Below, one piece after another: positions 16,033-24,573 of a DNA stretch of 64,000 nt. The stretch spans positions 453,412 to 517,411 of the forward strand of contig NZ_JAIVAP010000003.1 in NCBI RefSeq assembly GCF_020171945.1, read 5' to 3'. Position 1 is the first letter of the stretch. Each line of letters begins with the position of its first letter. The translations under genes and the position numbers were made by a program. Origin of the DNA: Bacillus infantis (GTDB lineage: Bacteria > Bacillota > Bacilli > Bacillales > Cytobacillaceae). Below the pieces are notes generated by a model that was given only the letters and a program-made list of their open reading frames with translations, was not told the DNA's origin and did not search any database.

Positions 16033-16180
16033 ATTTTATTAGCAACTTTTCAATTTTATTAGCAACTTTCCAATTATATTAGTAACTTTCCAATTATATT
16101 AGTAACTTTCCAATTATATTAGCAACTTCCTGGATATATTAGCAACTTCGACTTCCCAATTATATTTGCAACCCTCTCCA
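16033..16180. repeat. Right part of the 20-bp tandem repeat array
   Basis: AGCAAC/AGTAAC cores begin at 16041, 16061, 16081, 16101, 16121 and 16141, exactly 20 nt apart, then a degenerate copy near 16168. The unit drifts from TTTTATTAGCAACTTTTCAA to TTATATTAGTAACTTTCCAA. With the left part this gives about ten units. It ends about 40 nt before the T-box promoter. Confidence 0.9.
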
Positions 16181-16217
16181 ATGAGCAGCCCCATATCCTG
16201 CCGCATCAAAAAGATAT

Positions 16218-16246
16218 TTGACAAAAATCCTGATTGAGATTATAGT
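16218..16246 (+). promoter_or_regulatory. Sigma-A promoter of the T-box leader
   Basis: TTGACA (16218-16223), a 17-nt spacer and TATAGT (16241-16246). Confidence 0.85.
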
Positions 16247-16252
16247 AATATT

Positions 16253-16498
16253 ACAAATAGACGCTTTAACGCTAAAAAGCGTTTAAGTATAATAGTTTTG
16301 CCGGATAGACAAAAGTAGAATCGACAGATGCAGCATGAAGAGACTGGGTGGCTGGTGTAAGCCCAGGCGGTGACGGTTTGAATTACAGCTATCGATACCA
16401 GGGCAAATGTGTTAAGAGAGGGAAGGCCGTGTGCCTTTCAATTAGGGTGGTACCGCGGAGCTCCTCCGTCCCTAGCCGGCGAGAGGGCTTTTTGTGCT
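16253..16498 (+). promoter_or_regulatory. T-box riboswitch upstream of an NhaC-type transporter
   Basis: The invariant antiterminator element AGGGTGGTACCGCGG is at 16444-16458. A stem I with AGAGA-like bulge and GGTGTAAG apical loop lies around 16338-16372. The candidate specifier is UAC (16384-16386) in GAAUUACAG, which would read tRNA-Tyr; UUA (Leu) in a neighbouring register cannot be excluded. A terminator at about 16467-16496 (CCCTAGCC...AGGG then T5) completes it. Uncharged tRNA should switch the transporter on. Confidence 0.9.
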
Positions 16499-16559
16499 GT
16501 CTGAAAGTCTCAAAACATTCCCGCCGACCGGAGCCAGTCATACAACAGGAGGAAGTAAA

Positions 16560-17948
16560 ATGCATCAGGATCAAGCGGTTATCAAAATCAGTACAGCGGA
16601 GGCTGTGATTATATCCCTTCTTTTGCTCGGGGGGATCAGTTTCACAATCATAGGCGCAGGGGCGGTTCCCCATGTTCCGATCATAGGGGCGGTCATTGCC
16701 CTGCTAGTATATGGACTATTAAAAAAGGTGCGGATGAAGGATCTGGAGGAAGGTATGGCAGAGGGTGCCAGATCAGGATTGGGCGCTGTATTCATCTTCT
16801 TTTTTATCGGCATGCTGATCAGCAGCTGGATGGCCAGCGGTACGATTCCGACATTTATCCATTTGGCCCTGACGGCAGTCAGCGGAAAGTATTTTTTCGC
16901 AATTGCTTTTGCAGTCACCGCAGTCATCGGAATCAGCATCGGCAGCTCGCTGACGACAGCGGCAACGCTTGGAGCGGCCTTTGTCAGCGCAGCCGCTGCA
17001 CTCGATCTCAGCACAGCCGCTGCAGCAGGTGCCGTTATCTCAGGGGCGTTCTTCGGCGACAAAATGTCCCCTTTGTCAGATACAACCAATCTCGCTTCTA
17101 TGACAGTGAAAGTCGATCTGTTTGACCATATTAAAAATATGGCTTGGACGACCATTCCGGCTTTTGTCATTTCTATCATTCTATTTGCCATCATTTCGCC
17201 GGCAGCAGCAGAGACTGATTTCAAAAAAATCGCTGCAATTAAAAATAGCCTTGAGGAACTTAATCTCGTCAGCTGGCAGTCTTTAATCCCATTTGCAGTG
17301 CTCGCTGTCCTGGCTGTACGAAAGGTTCCAGCTATTCTCACCCTGTCTGCCAGTACAGTGTCCGCCTTGATTCTGGCTCCTTTTATTCAGAGCAGCTTTG
17401 GTTTCAATGATATGGTCAATATACTGTACTCCGGCTACAAATCCAATACCGGGATGGAGGAGCTCGACTCCCTGCTGACAAGGGGAGGGATTGAAAGCAT
17501 GCTGTTTTCGGTATCACTGGTCCTCCTTGCCCTCTCAATGGGCGGACTGCTCTTCAAGCTCGGCATATTGCCGGCACTTCTGGATGGCATCAAAGGACTG
17601 ATTGTAAAGGCACCTGCGCTTATAAGTGCCACAGCTGCCTCTGCCATCGGGATCAACTTCCTCCTTGGCGAGCAGTATTTGTCCATCCTGCTCACAGGAA
17701 ATGCATTCGCAGAGTCTTATAAAAAGGCCGGGCTGCATCTGAAGAATCTCTCAAGAGTCCTTGAGGATGCAGGGACAGTCATCAATCCCCTTGTTCCCTG
17801 GAGCGTCTGCGGGGTATTCCTGACAGGGGTGCTGAATGTGCCGACTGCCGAATATATCCCATTCACCTTTTTTTGCCTGCTATCTCCGATCATCACTTTG
17901 CTGTTTGGATGGACAGGAATAACTATCACGAAGGCTTCAGGTAAATGA
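16560..17948 (+). CDS. NhaC-family transporter under T-box control (probable tyrosine permease, YheL-like)
   Basis: 462 residues, about eleven hydrophobic segments, NhaC/Na+-antiporter family. Conserved elements include GSSLTTAATLGAAF, SGAFFGDKMSPLSDTTNLAS and GEQYLSILLTGNAF. AGGAGG at 16548-16553 selects the ATG at 16560. Annotation pipelines usually call this Na+/H+ antiporter NhaC. The upstream T-box argues for an amino-acid substrate. Comparative work on T-boxes proposed tyrosine for the YheL group, and the candidate UAC specifier agrees. Transport of tyrosine is an inference; the family and the T-box are seen directly. Confidence 0.87.
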   Translation: MHQDQAVIKISTAEAVIISLLLLGGISFTIIGAGAVPHVPIIGAVIALLVYGLLKKVRMKDLEEGMAEGARSGLGAVFIFFFIGMLISSWMASGTIPTFIHLALTAVSGKYFFAIAFAVTAVIGISIGSSLTTAATLGAAFVSAAAALDLSTAAAAGAVISGAFFGDKMSPLSDTTNLASMTVKVDLFDHIKNMAWTTIPAFVISIILFAIISPAAAETDFKKIAAIKNSLEELNLVSWQSLIPFAVLAVLAVRKVPAILTLSASTVSALILAPFIQSSFGFNDMVNILYSGYKSNTGMEELDSLLTRGGIESMLFSVSLVLLALSMGGLLFKLGILPALLDGIKGLIVKAPALISATAASAIGINFLLGEQYLSILLTGNAFAESYKKAGLHLKNLSRVLEDAGTVINPLVPWSVCGVFLTGVLNVPTAEYIPFTFFCLLSPIITLLFGWTGITITKASGK

Positions 17949-17952
17949 TTTG

Positions 17953-17991
17953 AAATACGAGGAGCGGCAATTGCCGCTCCTCGTATTTTTT
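17953..17991 (+). terminator. Terminator after the NhaC-type gene
   Basis: AAATACGAGGAGCGGCAA and TTGCCGCTCCTCGTATTT are exact inverted repeats followed by more T. It may also slow the convergent ATPase gene. Confidence 0.92.
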
Positions 17992-18007
17992 ACAGGTGAT
18001 TTCTCTT

Positions 18008-18766
18008 TCACTCTTCCAGCAAATGATGAAGCATCCTCTCGCGGTTTTCAAAAAACTGCTTCATAAATTGATAGTGCCCGGTATCTTCAAGCCGGACCTC
18101 CTGGACCCCTTTCTCGGTCAGCTCTATGATTTTGGCGAAAGGATACGACATGATGATGGGGGAATGGGTCGCGATAATGAATTGTGAGCGGTCTTTGGCA
18201 AGTTCATGGATACGCGAAACCATTGAAAGCTGCCTTAGTGGTGAAAGGGCTGCTTCAGGCTCGTCAAGGATATAGATCCCTTTTCCGCGAAAGCGATTCA
18301 GGAAAGTGGCAAAAAAAGCCTCGCCGTGCGACTGTTCATGGAGGGATAGACCCCCAAAGGAATCTCTCAAAGGCGGACGATCCATATTGTCCTCTTTGTC
18401 AAGATCATCAATATAAGAAGCCACATTATAAAAGCTCTCGGCTCTTAGAAAAAAACCATCTTCAGGCCGATCTGATCCCCTTGAAAGCCTGATGTACTGC
18501 TCGAGCTCCGAATGGGAGTTATGTGTAGAAAAGCTGAAATTGAGCGATCCTCCTTCCGGATTAAAGCCTGCAGCGATTGCAATAGCTTCCAGGAGAGTGG
18601 ATTTTCCCATTCCATTCTCGCCGACTATAAAGGTTACATCAGGATGAAGGGGCAGGTCGCCGAGGTTCTTGACGGCAGGAAGGTTAAAGGGATACCTGGA
18701 ATATGAAGGAATATCGCTTCTTCTGAGTTTAATGCTTTTAAAATAATGGCCGTTATCAAAATCCAT
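18008..18766 (-). CDS. AAA/ABC-type ATPase (COG3910-like)
   Basis: 252 residues. Walker A is GENGMGKST (about 49-57), an ABC-signature-like LSLHEQSHGEAFF, Walker B GIYILDEPEAALSP and a switch His in IATHSPIIM. It belongs to the stand-alone predicted ATPases with SMC/RecF-like heads and no coiled-coil insertion. It is most likely cytosolic. The upstream neighbour is a 53-bp tandem repeat array shared with the divergent RND pump. Function is unknown. Standalone AAA ATPases of this type are common in Bacillaceae, and no partner nuclease is visible that would suggest defence. Confidence 0.85.
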   Translation of the reverse strand: MDFDNGHYFKSIKLRRSDIPSYSRYPFNLPAVKNLGDLPLHPDVTFIVGENGMGKSTLLEAIAIAAGFNPEGGSLNFSFSTHNSHSELEQYIRLSRGSDRPEDGFFLRAESFYNVASYIDDLDKEDNMDRPPLRDSFGGLSLHEQSHGEAFFATFLNRFRGKGIYILDEPEAALSPLRQLSMVSRIHELAKDRSQFIIATHSPIIMSYPFAKIIELTEKGVQEVRLEDTGHYQFMKQFFENRERMLHHLLEE

Positions 18767-18887
18767 CTTCTATGCCTCCAATTCATTCTTCTTTCTTATC
18801 ATAACAGCTTTTGGGAGAACCAACACTTACATTCCAGATGTCGTTCGCTGAACCCCGGATACAGGGCTCGACTTTGAAAAAGGTAAA

Positions 18888-19250
18888 GATGTATCCCGAC
18901 GGGAATCCGGGATACATAACACGGCTGAGAAAAGAGAGGTCATGTATCCCAACAGGCATCTGGGATACATAACCATGCTGAGAAAAGAGAAGTCATGTCG
19001 CCCACCGGGCATCTGGGATACATAACACGGCTGAGAAAAGAGAGGTCATGTATCCCAACAGGCATCTGGGATACATAACCATGCTGAGAAAAGAGAAGTC
19101 ATGTCGCCCACCGGGCATCTGGGATACATAACACGGCTGAGAAAAGAGAGGTCATGTATCCCAACAAGCATCTGGGATACATAACACGGCTGAGAAAAGA
19201 GAAGTCATGTCGCCCACCGGGCATCTGGGATACATAACCAGGCGTGAAAA
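18888..19250. repeat. Seven tandem 53-bp units containing inverted repeats
   Basis: Units start at 18888, 18941, 18994, 19047, 19100, 19153 and 19206, exactly 53 nt apart. Type A carries ATGTATCCC...GGGATACAT, a 9-bp inverted repeat around 11 nt. Type B reads ATGTCGCCC...GGGATACAT, breaking the palindrome on one side. After the first unit the order is A-B-A-B-A-B, giving a 106-bp higher-order period. Each ends CTGAGAAAAGAG(A/G)(A/G)GT. The array fills the region between the divergent ATPase and RND genes. Confidence 0.95.
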
Positions 19251-19303
19251 ATGGCAGTCACACAGCCTATGTTAAGGGAGCATATTCACAGACTCCTCCA
19301 CAC

Positions 19304-19340
19304 TTGCATCCCGTTTTTGCCTCTTATATAGTTAAACTAT
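19304..19340 (+). promoter_or_regulatory. Promoter and overlapping palindrome upstream of the RND pump
   Basis: TTGCAT (19304-19309), a 17-nt spacer and TATAGT (19327-19332). The 13-nt palindrome ATAGTTAAACTAT (19328-19340) overlaps the -10, a position suited to a repressor operator. Confidence 0.65.
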
Positions 19341-19397
19341 TGCACAATGTTGAATGCCGGCACGGGTCCGGCTCTGCAGATGAAAGGAGCAGCATAA

Positions 19398-22300
19398 GTG
19401 AAGATAAGCAATTTTTCGATCCGAAGGCCGATTTTTACACTTGTTACGATGGTTCTGGTTCTCGTTTTAGGGGTGGTTTCCCTTTTGAATATCCCTTTGA
19501 AGCTGATACCGGACATTAATCCGCCGGTCGGTGTTGTAGTAACGAATTACCAGGGAGCAAGCCCGGAAGAGGTTTCTGAAAAGGTGACCAAACCTTTGGA
19601 GCAGAGCCTGGCCACTCTCCCTGGTTTAAAAACAATGACGGCAACGTCACAGGAAAGCGCCAACCTTGTACTGCTTGAATTTTCCTGGACGACTGATATT
19701 GACGAAGTGCAGTCGGAAATCATCCAGCGGCTGGACCAGACTCCGCTGCCGGACGATGTGGACAAACCGCGCTTCCTGAAATTTGATCCTTCCCAGTTTC
19801 CGATCATCCAGCTTTCTTTGAGCTCTGACAGTGATGAGGAATCATTAAGGAGCATTGCCGAACAGCTGGAGCTGGAGCTAACAAAGGTAGATGGTGTGGC
19901 CAGCGTCAATCTATCCGGTACAAGCGTCAAGGAAGTCAGGGTTGAACTGGATCAGGGCAAGCTGAGGGATTACCGGCTCAGCCAGTCTGATATCGTAGAT
20001 ACCATTCAGGCAAACGATATTTCCCTTCCGGGTGATACCATTTTAACAGGCGGCAAGGAGCTGACTACAAGGGTAATCAGCAGTATTGATTCAGTCGATA
20101 TCTTAAAAAAACTTGTGGTAGCCGCAAATCCGTCTAATGGAAATGAAGTGCTCCTTCAGGATGTGGCCAGCGTCCAGCTGGTCAACCAGAACGACCGGAC
20201 AATAACAAGGACGAATCAGGAGCCTTCCGTCCTCTTAAGCGTCCTGCAGCAGTCTGATTCAAACACTGCAGAGGTGTCGAAGGAGTTTATAAGTCAGCTC
20301 GATGAACTGCTTGAAAAAGATCAATATGAGGGAATTGAGTCTGATATCCTGTTTGATCAGGGAGATTATATCCAGCAGGCGATCGGAAATATCTCAACTT
20401 CCCTTCTCTTAGGCGGCCTGTTCGCCATGATCGTTTTATTTTTCTTTTTGAGGAATGTCAAAAGCCCGCTGATCATCGGGATTGCCATCCCATATTCCGT
20501 CATCTTCACCTTTGTGCTGATGTATTTTTCAAATTTCACCCTCAATATCATGACCCTTGGCGGATTGGCGCTGGGGATCGGGATGCTCGTTGATAACTCA
20601 ATTGTCGTGATCGAGAATATTTACAGGCATTTATCGATGGGGAAAGAGCCAAAAGAAGCGGCAAGGGACGGTGCAGGAGAAGTAGGCGCTGCAATCACAG
20701 CCTCCACCCTCACCACTGTGGCGGTGTTCCTGCCTGTCGTCTTTATTACAGGTATCATTGGCCAGCTTTTCACTGAATTTGCTTTGACCATTTCATTCAG
20801 TCTTTTTGCTTCGCTTGTCGTTGCTTTGACTGTTGTGCCGATGCTTGCCAGCAGGCTGCTGAAAGCGCCGAAAAACAATCTGGAAGCAAAGCGCCAGGAG
20901 TCGGCCATCATGAAGGGGCTTGAGCGCTCCGTCAAATGGGCCCTGCGCAACAGGCTGGCTGTCCTGGTTATCATGCTAGTTCTTCTTGCCGGCGGGGGAT
21001 ATGGGATCACGACGGTCGGCACCCAGTTCCTGCCTAATTCAGACGAAGGTTTCTTCAGCGTGAGGGTCAATCTTGAGAATGGCTCTGCGCTTACAGAAAC
21101 AGAAAAGGTCATGGCTGCACTTGAAGAGCAGCTGAAGGAAGAAGACGATGTCGAGACATATGTCAGCCTGATCGGTACAACGCAGGAATCTTCTTTCAGA
21201 GGCTCCGGAAATCCGAATGTGGCTGAGCTTTATGTAAAGATGAAGAATCTGGAGGAGAGGGAACGCTCGACATTTGAGTTTGTGGACGATGTGAAGCGGG
21301 ATTTGGAGAGAGCGGCAGATAAGGCCAACAGCACGGCAGAGGTCTCATTCAATCTGCAGTCTTCCGCTGGATCTGCGCCGAATACCCTTTCGTTCAGCGT
21401 CCGTGATACGAACGAACAGCGGCTGAATGAGTCGGTAGACAAAATTTACAATTCACTCAAAGATCTTGATGATGTGAACGAACTCTCTACAGACCTGATG
21501 GATACGGTAGAGGAAATCCAAATTACGGTCGATCGTGAAAAAGCACGTGCAGCAGGGCTGGCGCCTGCCCAGGTTGCCATGATTGTCAATGATGTGACAA
21601 GAGGAAACCAGGCAACCCAGATCATTGATGAAAACTCCAATATTTATGGCGTTTTTGTAGAATATGATCCAGAAGTCACTCAAAACCTTGATAATCTAAA
21701 GAAACTTTTGCTGCGTAAGCCTGATGGCAGCTATACAACCCTTGACCAGGTAGCGGCTATTGAAAGAGGCGAAGGGCCGGTCAATATCCAGCGGATCAAC
21801 CAGCAGGACGCTGTCCAGTTTACCCTGAAATATAAGACCTCAACAAACCTCGGGGCTATTTCTAATCTGGTTGATGATGAGATTGCTGATCTGGATCTGC
21901 CGGAAGAAACAGAAATTGTCTTCGGCGGTGACCGGGAGCTCCTGGAATCATCCATTGATGATATGCTCCTGGCATTCATCCTGGCGGTTGTCTTCATCTA
22001 TCTGGTGATGGCGGCCCAATTCGAATCACTGAAATATCCGTTCGTCATTATGTTCACAGTTCCGCTGATGGTCATTGGCGTAGCTATTGCATTGACCGTG
22101 ACACGCACTCCTGTCAGCCTGACCGCTATCATCGGCATCATTGTCCTTGCCGGCATAGTGGTCAATAATGCCATAGTCATTGTAGATTATATCAATCAGA
22201 AAAAGGCAAGCGGCATGAAAACCTATGACAGCATTGTCGTTTCTGTAAAAGATAGGGCAAGACCTATCCTCATGACAGCACTTACGACAATCCTCGGACT

Positions 22301-22670
22301 GATCCCGCTTGCGCTGGGGATTGGCGAGGGGGCTGAGATCAACCAGCCGATGGGCATCACGGTAATCGGCGGCCTGATCAGCAGCACCTTCCTGACGCTG
22401 TTCGTCATCCCTGTCGTCTACAGCTTCTTTGATAAAGATACAAGGAAGCTCAACAAGATGTATGCTACACCTGACGGCCACTTGATTCCTGCTTATCTCC
22501 TTGAAGAAAAGTACGAAGACCAAAAGAGTCAAAGCGAAGCGCCCCAGGTTCCTGCAGAAAGCAATAAAAATTACAGCCGTGAAGACATGGCTGCCATGCT
22601 TGAGGACCTGCTGAAGGCAGTAAAAGATGAGGAAAGAAAACAGCAGGACGGGGATCATAGAGACAAATAA
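19398..22670 (+). CDS. swrC: RND-family efflux pump (SwrC/AcrB-like)
   Basis: 1090 residues with the RND layout: TM1 (IFTLVTMVLVLVLGVVSLL), a large extracytoplasmic loop, TM2-6 with IGMLVDNSIVVIENI and its charged pair, a second loop, and TM7-12 ending near FLTLFVIPVVYSFFDKDTRK. A hydrophilic tail of about 75 residues follows. GTG start at 19398 with AAGGAG 8 nt upstream. It is closest, by memory, to B. subtilis SwrC (YerP), which exports surfactin and other amphiphiles using proton motive force. There is no membrane-fusion protein or TetR regulator beside it. The substrate is inferred. Confidence 0.9.
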   Translation: MKISNFSIRRPIFTLVTMVLVLVLGVVSLLNIPLKLIPDINPPVGVVVTNYQGASPEEVSEKVTKPLEQSLATLPGLKTMTATSQESANLVLLEFSWTTDIDEVQSEIIQRLDQTPLPDDVDKPRFLKFDPSQFPIIQLSLSSDSDEESLRSIAEQLELELTKVDGVASVNLSGTSVKEVRVELDQGKLRDYRLSQSDIVDTIQANDISLPGDTILTGGKELTTRVISSIDSVDILKKLVVAANPSNGNEVLLQDVASVQLVNQNDRTITRTNQEPSVLLSVLQQSDSNTAEVSKEFISQLDELLEKDQYEGIESDILFDQGDYIQQAIGNISTSLLLGGLFAMIVLFFFLRNVKSPLIIGIAIPYSVIFTFVLMYFSNFTLNIMTLGGLALGIGMLVDNSIVVIENIYRHLSMGKEPKEAARDGAGEVGAAITASTLTTVAVFLPVVFITGIIGQLFTEFALTISFSLFASLVVALTVVPMLASRLLKAPKNNLEAKRQESAIMKGLERSVKWALRNRLAVLVIMLVLLAGGGYGITTVGTQFLPNSDEGFFSVRVNLENGSALTETEKVMAALEEQLKEEDDVETYVSLIGTTQESSFRGSGNPNVAELYVKMKNLEERERSTFEFVDDVKRDLERAADKANSTAEVSFNLQSSAGSAPNTLSFSVRDTNEQRLNESVDKIYNSLKDLDDVNELSTDLMDTVEEIQITVDREKARAAGLAPAQVAMIVNDVTRGNQATQIIDENSNIYGVFVEYDPEVTQNLDNLKKLLLRKPDGSYTTLDQVAAIERGEGPVNIQRINQQDAVQFTLKYKTSTNLGAISNLVDDEIADLDLPEETEIVFGGDRELLESSIDDMLLAFILAVVFIYLVMAAQFESLKYPFVIMFTVPLMVIGVAIALTVTRTPVSLTAIIGIIVLAGIVVNNAIVIVDYINQKKASGMKTYDSIVVSVKDRARPILMTALTTILGLIPLALGIGEGAEINQPMGITVIGGLISSTFLTLFVIPVVYSFFDKDTRKLNKMYATPDGHLIPAYLLEEKYEDQKSQSEAPQVPAESNKNYSREDMAAMLEDLLKAVKDEERKQQDGDHRDK

Positions 22671-22689
22671 AATTTTTAACTGCATGACT

Positions 22690-22725
22690 GAAAAGCCTTT
22701 CTCTCCGGAGAGAGGCTTTTTTTTT
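22690..22725 (+). terminator. Terminator after the RND pump gene
   Basis: AAAAGCCT(TT)CTCTCC pairs with GGAGAG(A)GGCTTTT, followed by a long T run. Confidence 0.88.
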
Positions 22726-22758
22726 GAGGGGGTTATATTTTGAATTGTCAGAAATATG

Positions 22759-22787
22759 TTGTTGCAGCCGGTATGACCGGTTACAAT
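22759..22787 (+). promoter_or_regulatory. Candidate promoter with inverted repeat for the SDR gene
   Basis: TTGTTG (22759-22764), a 17-nt spacer and TACAAT (22782-22787). The spacer contains CCGGTATGACCGG, a 5-bp inverted repeat that could be an operator. Confidence 0.5.
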
Positions 22788-22820
22788 TTGAGTAAATCTA
22801 TTATAGAAAGAGGCGGTCAA

Positions 22821-23927
22821 ATGGAAGAGAGGCATTATTTTTTCACAGGATTTCCTGGTTTCATCTGCTCCCGGCTAATCAGGGAGGTTCTCAATAAAGA
22901 GCCAGGGAATGTACATATCAGCGTTTTAAGCCTGCGGGAAATGGAAGCGGCTGCAAAGGCTGAAATCAGGCAGATCTGTGAGGAGACCGGTGCAAGCAGC
23001 GGGTGTTTTTCAATCATTACTGGAGATATCACAAGGGCTGGGCTTGATATCACGCACCAGGACTCAGCATTGCTCAGGGAAAACATTACCCATCTTTTTC
23101 ATTTAGCCGCCATTTATGATTTGGCTGTGCCTATGGATATTGCGTATAAGGTGAATGTGGAAGGGACGGGGCAGGTCACAGAATTTGCAGGAACGTTAAA
23201 GAAGCTTGAACGATACGTTTACTTCAGTACTGCTTATGTGGCTGGAAAAAGGGATGGGCTGCTGAAGGAGGATGAGCTGTTAGAGCCTCCTGGATTCAAA
23301 AATCATTATGAAGAAACAAAGTATCTCGCCGAGGTCATTGTTGAAAATGCTAAGGCAGAACTGCCGGTTACCATCCTCAGGCCTGGAATTGTAAAAGGCC
23401 ATTCTGTAACAGGGGAAACAATCAAGTTCGACGGGCCGTATTTTATCCTGAATTTTATGGATCGTCTAAGCAGGCTGCCATTTCTCCCCATGCTCGGGAA
23501 AGGGGAAGCCTATATCAACCTGGTGCCGGTGGATTATATCATTGAAGCAGCCGTATTTCTTGGGACATCTGCTGTTGGGCGGAATAAAACCTATCATCTT
23601 ACAGATCCGAACCCATATAAAGTTTCCGATTTGTACGAACTGCTGATGGTGGAGCTCTGCGGGAAAAGGCCGGCCGGCAGCTTCCCTTTGAGTGCTGCCA
23701 AAGGGGCGCTGCGCATCAAAAAGCTGAGGAATTACCTTGGTGTGGAGAAGGAGGCGCTTGACTATTTTACCTGGCAGGGACGCTTCGATTGTTCAATAGC
23801 ACAGACCGATCTGGAGGGATCAGGAATCTGCTGTCCGGATCTCAAAGAAGGCATACCGTCAATGGTTTCTTTTTTCAGGCAGCATAAATCGGACCCCCGG
23901 TTCCAGGTGCATAAGAGTTATTCTTAG
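22821..23927 (+). CDS. Extended SDR oxidoreductase (NAD_binding_4/thioester-reductase type)
   Basis: 368 residues. The nucleotide-binding glycine motif is TGFPGFICSRL near the N-terminus. Then come HLAAIYDLAV, a Ser in YFSTAYVAG and the active-site pair YEETK. The fold matches the male-sterility/NAD_binding_4 group related to fatty acyl-CoA and thioester reductases, but also to epimerases. I use ATG 22821; the frame opens earlier at a TTG (22740), but the preceding 27 residues overlap a likely promoter. Substrate is unknown. It stands alone between terminators. Confidence 0.82.
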   Translation: MEERHYFFTGFPGFICSRLIREVLNKEPGNVHISVLSLREMEAAAKAEIRQICEETGASSGCFSIITGDITRAGLDITHQDSALLRENITHLFHLAAIYDLAVPMDIAYKVNVEGTGQVTEFAGTLKKLERYVYFSTAYVAGKRDGLLKEDELLEPPGFKNHYEETKYLAEVIVENAKAELPVTILRPGIVKGHSVTGETIKFDGPYFILNFMDRLSRLPFLPMLGKGEAYINLVPVDYIIEAAVFLGTSAVGRNKTYHLTDPNPYKVSDLYELLMVELCGKRPAGSFPLSAAKGALRIKKLRNYLGVEKEALDYFTWQGRFDCSIAQTDLEGSGICCPDLKEGIPSMVSFFRQHKSDPRFQVHKSYS

Positions 23928-24017
23928 CATGCATTTTGAAGCATATATAGGTATTTGTGATAAAAGAGAGATCTTTAGTGCATGATACCACTATAGAAAT
24001 ATAGCTGGTGATAATGA

Positions 24018-24488
24018 ATGAAAAAAGTCGGAAAGCTAGAAGCCATTTTTTGGAGTATTGCATTGCCCGGGTTCAGCCAGCTGCTGACGGGCCAGTATGT
24101 AAAAGGTGTTCTTTTTGTGGCGCTTGAAGTTCTTATCAACGTTTTCAGCAACTTTAATCTGGCTATCATGCACAGTTTCCTGTGGGAAATCGATAAGGCG
24201 GCGGCAGTGCTCGATTATCAGTGGCTGATGTTTTACCCTTGTCTCTACATGTTTGCTATGTGGGACGCTTATAAAGAAGCAATGCCTGCAAAGGAAGAGT
24301 TATCTTTCCTGCCCTTTGTCTTTGGAGCCTATTTTGTAACCGTGGGTCTTATGTATTCTGTGAGGCTCAAACTTTTTGGCGTCTTGTTTGGCCCGGTCTT
24401 TTTGCCGATGATTTTCCTCATTCCCGGGCTTATGACGGGCTTCGCACTAAGGGCCCTGCTCTTGTTCCTGCGAAGAAAAGCAGCATAG
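24018..24488 (+). CDS. Hypothetical membrane protein
   Basis: 156 residues with four or five hydrophobic segments. The opening KLEAIFWSIALPGFSQLLTGQYVKGVLFVALEV resembles the start of TM2/DUF-type small membrane proteins, in which PGxGQ(L/F)xxGxxxxG forms a hairpin. No catalytic motif is visible. GGTGATAATGA precedes the ATG. It lies between the SDR gene and sigI and ends in a terminator. I do not recognise a function. Confidence 0.75.
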   Translation: MKKVGKLEAIFWSIALPGFSQLLTGQYVKGVLFVALEVLINVFSNFNLAIMHSFLWEIDKAAAVLDYQWLMFYPCLYMFAMWDAYKEAMPAKEELSFLPFVFGAYFVTVGLMYSVRLKLFGVLFGPVFLPMIFLIPGLMTGFALRALLLFLRRKAA

Positions 24489-24518
24489 AATGCATATAGG
24501 GCCAAACGGTCAACAAAC

Positions 24519-24546
24519 AAACCTTTGCTGAATCGGCAAAGGTTTT
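24519..24546 (+). terminator. Terminator after the small membrane protein gene
   Basis: AACCTTTGC and GCAAAGGTT pair around TGAATCG, followed by TT(T). Confidence 0.72.
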
Positions 24547-24573
24547 CCGCCGTTCATGAGCAATCTTTAAACC

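Noticed and set aside
14582-16180. Possible CRISPR or plasmid iteron origin in the 20-bp repeats
   Set aside because: Units abut with no spacers, drift in sequence, and there is no replication initiator or cas gene. The gap is explained by the IS insertion.
18888-19250. Possible CRISPR array in the regularly spaced repeats
   Set aside because: The whole 53-bp unit is conserved from copy to copy, so there are no unique spacers, and no cas genes lie nearby. It is a tandem repeat.
18008-22670. AAA ATPase plus repeat array plus RND pump as a defence island
   Set aside because: The ATPase is a widespread stand-alone type, no nuclease, toxin or modification gene is present, and the pump is a typical SwrC-like exporter.
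22026-22835. Long minus-strand ORF of 269 codons at the end of the RND gene
   Set aside because: It is antisense to a strongly conserved RND transporter and crosses its terminator. The translated sequence has no recognisable family.
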